NCBI RefSeq assembly: GCF_013337045.2 | Contig: NZ_CP118260.1 | Coordinates: 1,083,841 to 1,147,840, forward strand | DNA length: 64,000 nt | Source of the DNA: Agrobacterium vitis | Lineage (GTDB): Bacteria; Pseudomonadota; Alphaproteobacteria; Rhizobiales; Rhizobiaceae | Direction of reading: 5' to 3' | In this document: positions 43,332 through 53,102 of the stretch, piece by piece | Position numbering within the stretch: position 1 is the first letter of the stretch | How the letters are laid out: each line of letters begins with the position of its first letter | Program-made: the position numbers and the translations under genes | Notes under the pieces: generated by a model | What the model was told of the DNA's origin: nothing | The model's input: the letters and a program-made list of their open reading frames with translations, nothing else | The model's database searches: none

Positions 43332-44341
43332 CAATGGCACCTGTTGAACAAACCCAGGCCAAGCGCCGTATTCCCGACAAGCTTGGCACGCCGATACGCC
43401 GCCTGTTGGCTAGCTGGGAAGTGCTGTTATTGGGTGTCGCAGTGGTGATTTTCATCGCCAACGCGCTGGCCTCCCCTTATTTTCTGGATGCCTGGAACCT
43501 GTCGGACGCCACCTTCAATTTCACTGAAAAGGCGATGATCGCCTTTGCCATGGCATTGCTGGTGATCGCCGGTGAGATCGACCTCTCGGTCGCTGCGATC
43601 ATTGCTCTGGCCTCGACGGCTATGGGTGCGGCAGCCCAAGTGGGCATCGGCACGCCCGGCCTGGTGATGATTGGTATCGGCGTTGGACTTCTATGCGGGG
43701 TTTTTAATGGTGTGTTGGTGGCTGGGCTGAAACTGCCCTCTATCGTCGTCACCATTGGCACGATGAGCCTGTTTCGCGGCATTTCCTATATCGTGCTTGG
43801 TGATCAGGCCTATGGAAAATATCCGGAAAGCTTCGCCTATTTCGGCCAGGGCTATGTGGCCTGGGTGTTTTCCTTCGAATTCGTCCTCTTTCTTGTGCTG
43901 GCAGCGCTGTTTGCGGTGCTGCTGCATGCCACCAATTTCGGGCGTCAGGTCTATGTGATCGGTAATAATCCGCTGGCGGCCAGATTTTCAGGCATTCCGG
44001 TCGATCGGGTCAAATTCATCCTGTTTTTGCTGACCGGATTGATGAGTGGCATTGCTGCCGTTTGCCTGACCTCCCGGCTGGGCTCGACACGGCCATCCAT
44101 TGCCCAAGGATGGGAATTGGAAGCCGTCACCATGGTGGTGCTGGGCGGCGTATCGATTGTTGGTGGGGCTGGCACGATTGGCGGCGTGGTAATTGCAGCC
44201 TTCGTCATGGGCCTGGTGACCTTTGGGCTCGGGCTGTTGAATGTGCCGGGCATCGTCATGTCGATCTTTATCGGCCTGTTGCTGATCATCACCATCGCCC
44301 TGCCAATTCTGGCGCGACGGATGCGGGATATGAGGACATGA
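43328..44341 (+). CDS. rhaQ: Rhamnose ABC transporter permease RhaQ
   Basis: A 337-residue partner permease of RhaP. It shares [40 protein letters not shown] and [20 protein letters not shown]. Start and stop codons overlap the neighbours (ATGA at 43328 and at 44338), so rhaP-Q-U are translationally coupled. With RhaP it forms the membrane channel. Confidence 0.92.
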   Translation: MTMAPVEQTQAKRRIPDKLGTPIRRLLASWEVLLLGVAVVIFIANALASPYFLDAWNLSDATFNFTEKAMIAFAMALLVIAGEIDLSVAAIIALASTAMGAAAQVGIGTPGLVMIGIGVGLLCGVFNGVLVAGLKLPSIVVTIGTMSLFRGISYIVLGDQAYGKYPESFAYFGQGYVAWVFSFEFVLFLVLAALFAVLLHATNFGRQVYVIGNNPLAARFSGIPVDRVKFILFLLTGLMSGIAAVCLTSRLGSTRPSIAQGWELEAVTMVVLGGVSIVGGAGTIGGVVIAAFVMGLVTFGLGLLNVPGIVMSIFIGLLLIITIALPILARRMRDMRT

Positions 44342-44667
44342 GCATGGCAGAGACAGAAAAATATGCCTTCAAGATGCAGCTCCATCCAGGCATGGAGGCC
44401 GAATATAAAAAGAGGCATGATGCAATCTGGCCGGAACTGGTGGCGTTGTTGCATGAGGCTGGCGTTAGTGATTATTCCATCCACCTCGACCGGGAAACTA
44501 ACACGCTCTTCGGCCTGCTGACCCGGCGCAAAAGCCACGGCATGGCCGCGCTGCCTGAGCACCCGGTGATGCAGCGCTGGTGGGCGCATATGGGTGATAT
44601 CATGGCGACCAATCCGGATGGATCGCCGGTGGCTGTCGATCTCGTGCCGGTATTTTACATGTTATGA
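44338..44667 (+). CDS. rhaU: L-rhamnose mutarotase RhaU
   Basis: A 109-residue dimeric alpha/beta barrel that equilibrates the anomers of L-rhamnose. Family signature is complete: [20 protein letters not shown] with the catalytic His, [32 protein letters not shown], and the terminal [18 protein letters not shown] region. The start may be 44338 (overlapping the rhaQ stop) or the second ATG at 44344. Its stop overlaps the rhaK start. Confidence 0.95.
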   Translation: MSMAETEKYAFKMQLHPGMEAEYKKRHDAIWPELVALLHEAGVSDYSIHLDRETNTLFGLLTRRKSHGMAALPEHPVMQRWWAHMGDIMATNPDGSPVAVDLVPVFYML

Positions 44668-46088
44668 GTGTTTTACATGCCATGAGCAGGATATCCGAAA
44701 CCGTCGCCGTGATCGATATTGGCAAGACCAATGCCAAGGTCGTCGTCTTGCAGGCCTCGACGGGCATGGAACTTGGCTGTCGGCGTATGCCTAATACAGT
44801 TGTCGGGGAGGGGCCTTATCCGCATTTCGATACGGACAAGTTGTGGTCCTTCATCCTGAACGCTTTGAAAACTTTCGCCGCCGGGCCTGGTTTCGATGCA
44901 ATTTCCATCACCACCCATGGCGCAAGTGCTGCTTTGCTTGACGGTGACGGTGAACTGGCAATGCCGGTGCTGGATTACGAATACCGCTATCCTGAAGCTA
45001 TCACTCTTGCCTATGATGCTTTGCGGCCGAGTTTTGATGAAACATTTTCACCGCGCCTGCCGGGCGGTCTCAATCTCGGCGCCCAGTTGCACTACCAGAA
45101 AACTACCTTTCCCGCGCTTTTTGCCAGGGTTGCGACCATTGTCACCTATCCGCAATATTGGGCTTTCAGACTGACCGGCGTGGCGGCGAATGAGGCGACT
45201 TCGCTGGGATGTCATACGGATTTATGGCGGCCGCAGCGGGGCTGTTATTCAAGCCTGGTTGAGCGATTGGAGCTTGGTCCCTATCTCGCTCCCTTGTGTT
45301 CGGCTTTCGACGTTTTGGGGGATGTCACGCAATCTGTGGCCGAACAGATAGGGCTCTCCCGCTCTATTCCTGTCTATTGTGGCATTCATGATAGCAATGC
45401 CTCGCTGCTGCCGCATCTGTTGCGGCGTGAAAAACCTTTCGCTGTGGTTTCCACCGGCACCTGGATCATTGGGTTTGCGGTCGGCAGCACGGTCGCGCAT
45501 CTCGATCCGGTTCGCGATACCTTGGCCAATGTCGATGCGCATGGCCAGGCCGTACCCTCGTGCCGCTATATGGGGGGACGGGAATTCGAAATATTGATCC
45601 AGGGATTGGAGGCCCCGGATGAGGCTGAGATCGAGCGCGCGGCGGGGCAGGTAATAAGCGGTGATGTCATGCGCCTGCCAAGCGTGGTCGAGGGCTCCGG
45701 TCCTTATCCGACCCGAAACGGTGGATGGACGGTGGTGCCGGAAGGTGCGGCACAGCTCTATGCAGCGGCGAGCCTTTATACGGCGATGATGACGGCATCG
45801 TCGCTATCGTTGATCAGTGCGACAGGCCCTGTTATCGTCGAAGGGCCGTTTGCCAAAAACTGGCTCTACCTTCGTGCTCTTGCCGCCTGTACCGGGCGTG
45901 AGGTTGTGGTGGCTGAAGGTGGAACGCCGACGGGGACGGCGGAAGGGGCCGCGCTGTTGACAGGCATGGTGGTGCCGATGCCGGGTGAGATCCGTGTCCA
46001 CCCGGATCAGCTTGATTTGAAAACGTATTTTCAGGATTTTCAGGAACGGTGCGGCATGGTCTTTCCTGAAGCCTCCACGCCAACGTGA
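44664..46088 (+). CDS. rhaK: Rhamnulokinase RhaK (FGGY family)
   Basis: A 474-residue sugar kinase. ATP-site motif [16 protein letters not shown] is N-terminal; the second-domain phosphate loop is [15 protein letters not shown] and the late nucleotide motif [15 protein letters not shown]. It phosphorylates L-rhamnulose, or possibly rhamnose; in R. leguminosarum RhaK is also needed for import by the RhaSTPQ transporter. The ATG at 44664 overlaps the rhaU stop; a second ATG lies at 44682. It is the last clearly rhamnose-specific gene of the rightward operon. Confidence 0.94.
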   Translation: MSVLHAMSRISETVAVIDIGKTNAKVVVLQASTGMELGCRRMPNTVVGEGPYPHFDTDKLWSFILNALKTFAAGPGFDAISITTHGASAALLDGDGELAMPVLDYEYRYPEAITLAYDALRPSFDETFSPRLPGGLNLGAQLHYQKTTFPALFARVATIVTYPQYWAFRLTGVAANEATSLGCHTDLWRPQRGCYSSLVERLELGPYLAPLCSAFDVLGDVTQSVAEQIGLSRSIPVYCGIHDSNASLLPHLLRREKPFAVVSTGTWIIGFAVGSTVAHLDPVRDTLANVDAHGQAVPSCRYMGGREFEILIQGLEAPDEAEIERAAGQVISGDVMRLPSVVEGSGPYPTRNGGWTVVPEGAAQLYAAASLYTAMMTASSLSLISATGPVIVEGPFAKNWLYLRALAACTGREVVVAEGGTPTGTAEGAALLTGMVVPMPGEIRVHPDQLDLKTYFQDFQERCGMVFPEASTPT

Positions 46089-46155
46089 AGTGCGGACGAT
46101 TTTACCCGCTTGGTTTGCGTTTGTCGGCTTGTTAGACATACGGTGATGGTGGCGT

Positions 46156-46169
46156 GTTCCGATAGGAAC
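46156..46169. promoter_or_regulatory. Short palindrome before the FAH gene
   Basis: GTTCC-GATA-GGAAC is a perfect 5-bp inverted repeat in the 123-bp gap between rhaK and the FAH gene. A TGT-N3-ACA element (46131-46139) precedes it. Either could be an operator, suggesting independent control of the FAH gene. Confidence 0.25.
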
Positions 46170-46211
46170 CAGTCTCATCGTTATTTCAGCATGCAGATCG
46201 GAGACATCCTC

Positions 46212-47063
46212 ATGAAATTCGTCAGTTTTACCCGGCTTGGCCGGGCAGGGTTCGGTGCGGTGGTCGGCGGTGGCATCGTCGATCTTACCGGTCGTCTCAG
46301 CTATGATTGCCTGACCCTGAAACAGGCGATCCTGGATGATCTCCTGGAAATCGCCGCCGACTATGCCGGAGACCGCAAACCGGAACTGGCATTTTCGGAT
46401 GTTACTCTGCTGCCGGTCATTCCTGACCCGGCCAAGATCCTGTGCATCGGCGTCAACTATGTCGCCCATCGGGAAGAAACCAAGCGGCCTGAAGTTGGTC
46501 ATCCAACCGTTTTCATCCGCTTTGCCGATAGCCAGATTGGCCATGGCCAACCGATGATTAAGCCGAGCCAGTCGGATTGCCTTGATTTCGAAGCGGAGCT
46601 TGCTGTGGTGATCGGGCGCGGTGGACGCGATATCACGGAGGAAGATGCCATGCAGCATATTGCCGGTTATTCCTGCTATCACGACGGTTCGGTGCGCGAC
46701 TGGCAGCGCCATAGTTCACAATTTGCGCCGGGCAAGAATTTTCCAGCGACTGGCGCTTTCGGTCCGGCTCTGGTGACAGCGGATGAGGTGGAGGATTATA
46801 CGCAGCTTTCCATCACGGGGCGCCTGAACGGCGAGATCGTTCAGCAGGCGACATTGGCCGACCTGATCTTCTCCATTCCTGCGCTGATTGCTTATCTTTC
46901 CGCCTTCACCCCCTTGTCGGCAGGCGATGTAATCGTCACCGGAACGCCTGGTGGCGTTGGCGAGAGACGCGAGCCGCCCTTGTACATGAAGGCGGGCGAT
47001 GTGTTCGAAGTGGATATTCCTGGTGTTGGCTTGCTGGTCAACCCGGTGATCGGCGCGCTTTAA
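46212..47063 (+). CDS. Fumarylacetoacetate hydrolase family protein
   Basis: A 283-residue FAH-fold enzyme. Metal-binding residues are in DFEAELAVVIGRGGRDI (ExE) and the downstream Asp in GYSCYHDGSVRDWQ. Active-site segments CIGVNYVAHREETKRP and GDVIVTGTPGGVGERREPP are typical of the 2-keto-3-deoxy-sugar acid and acylpyruvate hydrolase subgroup. The ATG at 46212 follows GGAGAC. It lies 123 bp after rhaK on the same strand. A role in an oxidative deoxy-sugar route is possible; the known rhizobial rha operon does not need it. Confidence 0.88.
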   Translation: MKFVSFTRLGRAGFGAVVGGGIVDLTGRLSYDCLTLKQAILDDLLEIAADYAGDRKPELAFSDVTLLPVIPDPAKILCIGVNYVAHREETKRPEVGHPTVFIRFADSQIGHGQPMIKPSQSDCLDFEAELAVVIGRGGRDITEEDAMQHIAGYSCYHDGSVRDWQRHSSQFAPGKNFPATGAFGPALVTADEVEDYTQLSITGRLNGEIVQQATLADLIFSIPALIAYLSAFTPLSAGDVIVTGTPGGVGERREPPLYMKAGDVFEVDIPGVGLLVNPVIGAL

Positions 47064-47080
47064 GGCGATGGCCTTTTCTG

Positions 47081-47103
47081 GGCGGGCTTTACTTACGCCC
47101 GCC
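47081..47103. terminator. GC-rich hairpin after the FAH gene
   Basis: A 7-bp perfect stem GGCGGGC / GCCCGCC (47081-47087 and 47097-47103) lies 17 bp after the FAH stop. No strong T tract follows. The rest of the 293-bp gap up to the GGDEF gene shows no gene. Confidence 0.45.
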
Positions 47104-47356
47104 TAGAACGGTTCTTTGCGGGGACGCATTTGCCGTTAAGCCGTGCCGCGATTGAGCGCGCAGGCCAGGTCTTCCGGCCCACAAAATGGAACGGAATTTT
47201 TTTCAATTTGTAAATCATCGTTAGAACAGAGCGGGGAGGCACGCTTTCCAGCCAGCCTTTCTGCGCTACATCATGTATTAAAGAAAGTTCGAATGTTTGT
47301 AACTGCCCCTTAATTCCTATTGGTTAAGCTAGGTCAGTGAAAGGGAATGGGGATAT

Positions 47357-49246
47357 ATGTTGATCAAGCTGCAAAACAGGATCTTGGAAAAGATCGCCAG
47401 AGGCGACCCCTTGGCAGAGACCGTTGATTTCCTCTGTTGGTCTGTTGAGGCGCTGATTGGTGATATTGTCTGTTCTGTTTTGACATTGGACGATATGGGG
47501 CGCCTTCAGCATCTTGCCGGTCCTTCCATTCCCGAGCATTATTCCCAGGCGATCAATGGTTTGGCCTGCGGTGAAGGTGTCGGTTCTTGCGGCACGGCGG
47601 CGTTTCGTGGTCGCCCTGTCCTGGTGACCGACATTGAGAACGATCCGTTCTGGGCTGAATTCAAGGGGCTTGCTTTACCACTGGGTTTTCTGGCGTGCTG
47701 GTCGACGCCGATTATTTCCGATGGCCGGGTATTGGGAACCTTCGCCTTCTATTTCCGCCAAAAGCGCGGTCCGAGCGAAATCGAGGAAGGCATTGTTTCT
47801 GCCTGCGTGCATCTTTGCGCAATTGGCTTGGAGCGCGAGTTGCGGGTGAAGGAGCGCAGACGGCTTGCCTATACCGACGTGCTGACGGGATTGCCAAATC
47901 GCACGGGCTTCAATGAAGCTGTGATCAATGAAGATGTGGAGCGCAATCCCTGGGGATTGCTGCTGGTGGATCTCGATAATCTCAAGCAGGTCAACGATAC
48001 ATTCGGCCACCAGGCCGGTGATGATCTGATCCGCACCGTTGGCATGCGCTTGAAAGCAATGACGGATTGCGACACCGCATTCCGGCTCGGTGGAGACGAG
48101 TTTGCTCTGATCGTTCGCGGGGTCGATTGTGTAGATCTCGGCTACCATGCGGCTCATGTCCTGGCTGTCCTGAAGGAACCCTGCATCTGCGCGGGCCAGA
48201 CGGTTTATCCATCTGGAACCATTGGCGGAGCGGTTGCGCGTCATGGACAGAGCGTTGATGATGTACGCCAGAATGCCGATTTCGCTCTTTATGAAGCCAA
48301 GGAACGCTGCCGAGGGCAGTTTGTTGAATATTCGGTCGGTTCTGTTTCGACGATAGCCCGCCGGTTTCGCTCTTTCCAGCAGGTCAGCGAAGCATTGCGG
48401 GAACATCGGATCGAGACCTATTATCAGCCGGTGGTCGATCTTGCTTCTGGCTCCCTTGTCGGATTTGAGGCTCTCAGCCGGCTTGCCAGCCGTAACGGCG
48501 ATATCATTTCCGCCTCGCATTTTCATGAAGCGACCAGCGATGTTCGTCTGGCCCGGGCATTGACGGCTTGCGTGTTGGAAAATGTGGCGCGGGATGCGCG
48601 CGATTGGCTGGACAGCGGACTTGAATTCGGCCGTATCGGTTTGAATGTATCGGCAGGCGATTTTCTGGACGGCTCCCTGACCGAGCGGATAGTCGGCGCA
48701 ATGGACAAGGTTGGTGTCGGGGTAGATCGGATTGTCGTTGAATTGACGGAGTCGATTTATCTGGGCAGTCGCGAGCGCAATGTCGTGGACCAGATCAAGC
48801 AATTGCGTCAGGCAGGCATGCTTGTGGCTCTCGATGATTTCGGCACCGGTTTTGCGTCTTTGACGCATCTTCTGACCGTTCCGCTCGATATTATCAAAAT
48901 CGATCGTTCCTTCATTGCCCGGTTGCTGGAGGAAGAGCCTGCATCGGTCATCGTCGGCGGGTTATTGTCTATTTCCGACCGTTTGAATTTTCGCGTCATC
49001 GCGGAGGGTATCGAAACACAGGAGCAGCGTGATTTGCTTTTGAGGCTGGGATGTGAAGAGGGGCAGGGCTATCTCTTTTCCAAGGCGGTGGACCGTAAGG
49101 AAGCGGCAGCCATGTTGCGACGCAAGTCTCTCGGTCAACGTCCATCGTCATTGCGCAGCTCTTTAAATGCACGCTTTTTCAATGACCTATCTGTCGATTC
49201 TCGTCAGCTTTGTCTGCCGATAAAACAGCCGGCTCGAACGCTTTAA
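47357..49246 (+). CDS. GAF-GGDEF-EAL cyclic-di-GMP protein
   Basis: A 629-residue cytosolic protein. A GAF sensor domain (about 1-155; GEGVGSCGTAAFRGRPVLVT) precedes a GGDEF domain (about 165-325) with DLDNLKQVNDTFGHQAGDD and intact active-site residues Gly245-Phe249 (GGDEF). An EAL domain (about 345-600) follows with Glu371-Ala-Leu, ELTES and DDFGTGFASL. All key residues for both cyclase and phosphodiesterase activity are present, so it may be bifunctional, gated by a GAF ligand or redox signal. GGGGATAT precedes the start. Its last 68 bases overlap the convergent racemase gene. Confidence 0.95.
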   Translation: MLIKLQNRILEKIARGDPLAETVDFLCWSVEALIGDIVCSVLTLDDMGRLQHLAGPSIPEHYSQAINGLACGEGVGSCGTAAFRGRPVLVTDIENDPFWAEFKGLALPLGFLACWSTPIISDGRVLGTFAFYFRQKRGPSEIEEGIVSACVHLCAIGLERELRVKERRRLAYTDVLTGLPNRTGFNEAVINEDVERNPWGLLLVDLDNLKQVNDTFGHQAGDDLIRTVGMRLKAMTDCDTAFRLGGDEFALIVRGVDCVDLGYHAAHVLAVLKEPCICAGQTVYPSGTIGGAVARHGQSVDDVRQNADFALYEAKERCRGQFVEYSVGSVSTIARRFRSFQQVSEALREHRIETYYQPVVDLASGSLVGFEALSRLASRNGDIISASHFHEATSDVRLARALTACVLENVARDARDWLDSGLEFGRIGLNVSAGDFLDGSLTERIVGAMDKVGVGVDRIVVELTESIYLGSRERNVVDQIKQLRQAGMLVALDDFGTGFASLTHLLTVPLDIIKIDRSFIARLLEEEPASVIVGGLLSISDRLNFRVIAEGIETQEQRDLLLRLGCEEGQGYLFSKAVDRKEAAAMLRRKSLGQRPSSLRSSLNARFFNDLSVDSRQLCLPIKQPARTL

Positions 49247-49955
49247 GCAAACCGAGATAGGGCTTGTTGACGGGCGTGGCATAGGCATTGTTTTTAGCTG
49301 TCCGCAGTCCGAGGGAAATCAGGGCCTCCGCCTGCTTGACGGCACAAGCAACGCCATCGATGACCGGAATGCCGAATTCATTGCTCAAGGATTCCGTCAA
49401 ATCGGCCATACCGGCACATCCGAGAATGATGGCTTCCGCATCGTCTTGCGCTAGCGCTCTGGCAATCTCCGCCCGCAGCCGCTCCCGTGCGTTCGAGGAT
49501 GGATCTTCCAGAGAGAGAACCGGAATATCGGCGGCGCGCACTTTGCAGCGGTCGGATGCGCCATAACGGCGAACGAGATGTTCGATCGGTAACCGAGACC
49601 GTTCCATGGTCGTTACCACACTGAACTTCCGGGCAATGAAGCTGACCGTCGCAATCGCTGCCTCACAAATGCCGATGACGGGAATATTGGCCAATGCACG
49701 GGCGGCATCAAGGCCAGTATCATCGAAACAGGCGATAATGGCGGCATCTGCGCCCTGTTTTTCTCCGTCGGCGAGTTCCATCAGCAGACCGGGAACAGCT
49801 AGCGCCTCGTCATAATAACCCTCGATAGAAACCGGCCCCATCTGCGAGGTGCGCGGCAGGATTTCGGTTCCTGCATGGGCAACGCGGCGGGCGGCGTCCG
49901 CGGCCGTCGCTGTCATGCTGGCTGTTGTATTGGGATTGATAAGCAGAATGCGCAT
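49179..49955 (-). CDS. Asp/Glu/hydantoin racemase family protein
   Basis: A 258-residue racemase. The N-terminus MRILLINPNTTASMT is diagnostic of the hydantoin-racemase branch. Catalytic cysteines occur in AAIIACFDDTGLDAARALAN and EAIILGCAGMADLTESL. It probably racemises 5-substituted hydantoins or allantoin-like ureides. It is the last gene of a leftward operon with an ABC importer. The ATG at 49955 gives the family N-terminus; the GTG at 49994 would overlap the permease stop. The stop lies inside the convergent GGDEF-EAL gene. Confidence 0.9.
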   Translation of the reverse strand: MRILLINPNTTASMTATAADAARRVAHAGTEILPRTSQMGPVSIEGYYDEALAVPGLLMELADGEKQGADAAIIACFDDTGLDAARALANIPVIGICEAAIATVSFIARKFSVVTTMERSRLPIEHLVRRYGASDRCKVRAADIPVLSLEDPSSNARERLRAEIARALAQDDAEAIILGCAGMADLTESLSNEFGIPVIDGVACAVKQAEALISLGLRTAKNNAYATPVNKPYLGLLKAFEPAVLSADKADENRQIGH

Positions 49956-49980
49956 GAAAATCCGATCGAGGGTTGCCCAC

Positions 49981-50799
49981 TCAGGCATGGCCACGAGGCC
50001 GGCTGACCCGGCGAATGAGGAAAATCGTCAGGGAAATGACCAGGAAGGAAAACACCGTTGTCACCGTACCCAACGCATAGAGAACCGGTGTGGTGACATT
50101 GGTCGTCATGCCGTAGATTTCCAGTGGCAGGGTGTTGAAGCTGCCGGATGTCATCAGCGTTCGGGCGAATTCGTCGTAGGAGAGCGAGAATCCAAACAGG
50201 CCGACACCGATCAGGCTGGGCGCGATCATCGGCAGCAACACGTAACGGAAGGTTTGCCAGGAGGATGCGCCAAGGTCGCGGGCGGCCTCTTCATAGGCAG
50301 GTGAAAAGCGGTTGAAGACAGCGAACATGATCAACACACCAAAGGGAAGGGTCCAGGTCAAATGCGCGCCGAAGGCGGAACTGTACCAGTTTGGCTGGAA
50401 GCCCAATTGCTGGAAGACGACCCCGATGCCGAGCGAAATGATGATCGACGGCACGACAAGACTGGCGACCGCGAGATAGAAGAGCACGGTCGCCCCATGG
50501 AATTTGCGGCGAAACGCCAGGCCTGCCAGCAGCGACACTAGCACGGTGACCACCATCACCATCACCCCAAGAGTGATCGAACGTTTGATGGCGCCGCCAA
50601 AATCGCCGACGGCCTGGGTTTCGAACAGATTGGCAAACCAATGCAGCGAAACACCATTGAGCGGAAAGGTCAGCCCGCCATTTTCTCCCTGGAACGACAG
50701 GATCAGGATCGCCGAGAGCGGGCCATACAAAAACAGCACGAACAGCGCAAAGAATATGGCGAGCAGATAGAATTCGCGGCTGCGTTTTTCCCGGACCAT
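49981..50799 (-). CDS. ABC transporter permease, PotC type
   Basis: A 272-residue permease with about six helices, beginning FYLLAIFFALFVLFLYGPLS. The EAA loop is EEAARDLGASSWQTFRYVLL. GGAG lies nine bases before the ATG. The stop of the upstream permease is only three bases before its start. It is of the polyamine/opine importer class, and the adjacent racemase suggests an amidic or ureide substrate. Confidence 0.92.
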   Translation of the reverse strand: MVREKRSREFYLLAIFFALFVLFLYGPLSAILILSFQGENGGLTFPLNGVSLHWFANLFETQAVGDFGGAIKRSITLGVMVMVVTVLVSLLAGLAFRRKFHGATVLFYLAVASLVVPSIIISLGIGVVFQQLGFQPNWYSSAFGAHLTWTLPFGVLIMFAVFNRFSPAYEEAARDLGASSWQTFRYVLLPMIAPSLIGVGLFGFSLSYDEFARTLMTSGSFNTLPLEIYGMTTNVTTPVLYALGTVTTVFSFLVISLTIFLIRRVSRPRGHA

Positions 50800-50802
50800 G
50801 GC

Positions 50803-51708
50803 TCAAAGCTCCTTGCGGATATCGACGATGCGCAAGATCCCCGCAACCATCAGCAGGACGAGGATCAGCAGCACCACGGCATTGGCGGCAGCGGCTGGAT
50901 ATTGCAGCAGCGACATCTGGTTTTTCATGATCAGCGCCACTGAGGCGCTCTGGCCGCCGGACATAACCTGCACCGTCGAAAAATCGGCCATGGTCAAGGT
51001 GACGACAAAAATCGTGCCGATAGCCATGCCGGGCTTGGCGAGCGGCAGTATGACATTGGTGAGGATTTGCAGGCTCGAAGCGCCCGCATCCCTTGCGGCT
51101 TCGACCAGTGCTTTGTCGATCCGCATCAACGTATTGAAGATCGGCGTGACCATGAACAGGGTGTAGAGATGCACCATGGCCAGCACCACGGCAAAGTCTG
51201 AATAAAGTAGCCATTCCAGCGGTTGGGGAATAATGCCGGTCCCGACCAGCGCCTGGTTGACCAATCCATTGCGGCCCAGAACAGGAATCCAGGAAATCAT
51301 CCGGATGATGTTCGATGTGAGGAACGGTACGGTGCAGATCAGGAAAAGCACGCTCTGCATGGCGGCGCTACGGATGTGGAAGGCGAGGAAATAGGCGACC
51401 CAGAAACCGATGAATAGCGTCAGGAGCCAGACAATAGCAGCGAATTTCAGCGTGTTCAGATAGGTTTTCCAGGTGACCCAGGAGCCAAGCGTTTCCGCGT
51501 AGTTGAAGGTGACAAAACCGGGATACATCTGGGCGAAATCATAATCCCAAAAGCTGACAATGACGATCATCAGGATCGGCAACAGCAGGAAGCCACCGAG
51601 GATAAGAGCCAGGGGGGCTGCCTGGAGATAGGCCGTCAGCCAGGCAGGCACGCGGATTTCGCGCCTTGGCTTCGGCTCGCCGACGCCTATAAACCGCACT
51701 GTTGCCAT
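50803..51708 (-). CDS. ABC transporter permease, PotB type
   Basis: A 301-residue permease. Its cytosolic leader is basic (GEPKPRREIRVPAWL); the first helix is APLALILGGFLLLPILMIVI, and the EAA loop is EAARDAGASSLQILTNVILP. The ATG at 51708 follows GGGAG. The open frame extends 91 codons upstream but this part runs into the binding-protein gene and a hairpin and is rejected. Confidence 0.92.
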   Translation of the reverse strand: MATVRFIGVGEPKPRREIRVPAWLTAYLQAAPLALILGGFLLLPILMIVIVSFWDYDFAQMYPGFVTFNYAETLGSWVTWKTYLNTLKFAAIVWLLTLFIGFWVAYFLAFHIRSAAMQSVLFLICTVPFLTSNIIRMISWIPVLGRNGLVNQALVGTGIIPQPLEWLLYSDFAVVLAMVHLYTLFMVTPIFNTLMRIDKALVEAARDAGASSLQILTNVILPLAKPGMAIGTIFVVTLTMADFSTVQVMSGGQSASVALIMKNQMSLLQYPAAAANAVVLLILVLLMVAGILRIVDIRKEL

Positions 51709-51743
51709 CGCTCGTCTCCCTGTCGTCTTGGGGGCTGCCGTAT

Positions 51744-51767
51744 GTCTTCCCCGCGAACGGGGAAGAC
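51744..51767 (-). other. Perfect hairpin between binding-protein and permease genes
   Basis: A 9-bp perfect stem GTCTTCCCC / GGGGAAGAC (51744-51752 and 51759-51767) with a 6-nt loop lies directly after the binding-protein stop on the minus strand. No T tract follows, so it is likely a 3' stabiliser. Confidence 0.6.
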
Positions 51768-51785
51768 TGTTTTCTATTGATATGA

Positions 51786-53075
51786 TCAGGCGGCGATGAA
51801 CTCGTTCCAGCGGCGAACCATGTAGCGGTCCTCGTCCATGACGGAGTTCCAGCAGGCAACCTTGCCCATGCGCTCTTCGAAGGAACCGCCGTCGCGTACA
51901 GCACCGGCCTTTTCCATCACCTTGCCTTCGGGAGACATGATGTCGCCCTGGGCGGGTTTGCCTTCGATCCAATAGCCCCATTCATCTGCGGACATGAAGT
52001 TCTTGGCGGTCTCCATGCAGGCGGAATAATAGCCCTGGCGGTTCAGGTAGCCGCCGACCCAGCCGGACGTGTACCAGTTGATATATTCATAGGCCGCATC
52101 GAGCTGCGCGCCCTTCAGATGCGCCGCAAGACCCAGTCCGCCGCCCCAGGCGCGGTAGCCTTCCTTCAACGGTTGATATTTGCAGGCGATGCCCTTGGAG
52201 CGGACAGCGGCAACGGCTGGCGACCACATGGACTGGATGACGACTTCGCCCGAGGCCATCAGGTTGACGCTTTCATCGAAGCTCTTCCAGAAGGCGCGGA
52301 ACTGGCCGCTCTGCTTGGCCTTGATCAGGAAATCGATGGTCTTGTCGATCTCGGCTTTGGTCATGTTGCCCTTGTCGGCATATTTGATATTGCCCATGGC
52401 TTCCATGATCATCGCGGCATCCATGATGCCGATCGATGGAATGTTGAGGATCGAGGTCTTGCCCTTGAACGCTGGGTCCATGATATCGGCCCAGCTGGTG
52501 ATGTCGCGGCCAACGAGATCGGGGCGAATGCCGAGCGTGTCGGCGTTGTAGATGGTCGGTACCATCGTCATCCACTCGGTCGGGGCCTTGGCGAAGGTTT
52601 TCGCGCCGGGCTTTTCGACGAAGCCGACGGTATGCGGGGCTGTACCCTGGGCAATGACGCTTTCCGGCTTCAGTTTGCCGTTGATGAACAGCGGTACGAT
52701 CTTGTCGTAATATTTGAGCTTCTTGACTTCCATCGGTTGAAGCACGCCTGATGGGAAGACCTTCTTGGCGATCCAGTATTCGACATCGGCGATGTCATAG
52801 GAGTTCGGCTGGGTCACGGCGCGCTGGGCGGCGGCGTCGGAATCCGTTGCGGTCATTTCCAAGGTGATGCCGAGGTCGGCCTTGCACTTTTCGGCGATGG
52901 CATTGATGTTTGAAACGCCGGTGCCAAATTGACGAAGGGTGATCTTGGTCTGCGCCCAGATGGTCGGAAAACCGGTGATGGCGCCGGAACCGGCGGCAAG
53001 ACCCGCTGCCGCAGCCCCCGTCTTCAAAAGCGAACGACGGGTCACGCCGGATTTTGGCTTTTTGGTATCAGTCAT
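51786..53075 (-). CDS. ABC transporter substrate-binding protein, PotD-like, Tat signal
   Basis: A 429-residue periplasmic binding protein. The N-terminus carries a twin-arginine signal (TRRSLLKTGAAAAGLAAGSG, cleavage near IWAQ). The mature chain starts TKITLRQFGTGVSNINAIAE and contains GYRAWGGGLGLAAHLKGAQL. The Tat signal suggests cytosolic folding before export, which is common in this PotD-like group in rhizobia. It is first to be read after the ATPase gene. The ligand is unknown; hydantoins, ureides or polyamines are candidates. Confidence 0.9.
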   Translation of the reverse strand: MTDTKKPKSGVTRRSLLKTGAAAAGLAAGSGAITGFPTIWAQTKITLRQFGTGVSNINAIAEKCKADLGITLEMTATDSDAAAQRAVTQPNSYDIADVEYWIAKKVFPSGVLQPMEVKKLKYYDKIVPLFINGKLKPESVIAQGTAPHTVGFVEKPGAKTFAKAPTEWMTMVPTIYNADTLGIRPDLVGRDITSWADIMDPAFKGKTSILNIPSIGIMDAAMIMEAMGNIKYADKGNMTKAEIDKTIDFLIKAKQSGQFRAFWKSFDESVNLMASGEVVIQSMWSPAVAAVRSKGIACKYQPLKEGYRAWGGGLGLAAHLKGAQLDAAYEYINWYTSGWVGGYLNRQGYYSACMETAKNFMSADEWGYWIEGKPAQGDIMSPEGKVMEKAGAVRDGGSFEERMGKVACWNSVMDEDRYMVRRWNEFIAA

Positions 53076-53102
53076 GGAAGTTCTCCTCTGGTTATTGGTT
53101 GG

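Noticed and set aside
47675..48868. 397-codon minus-strand frame opposite the GGDEF-EAL gene
   Set aside because: Mirror frame of a gene with intact GGDEF and EAL motifs; no ribosome site or domain.
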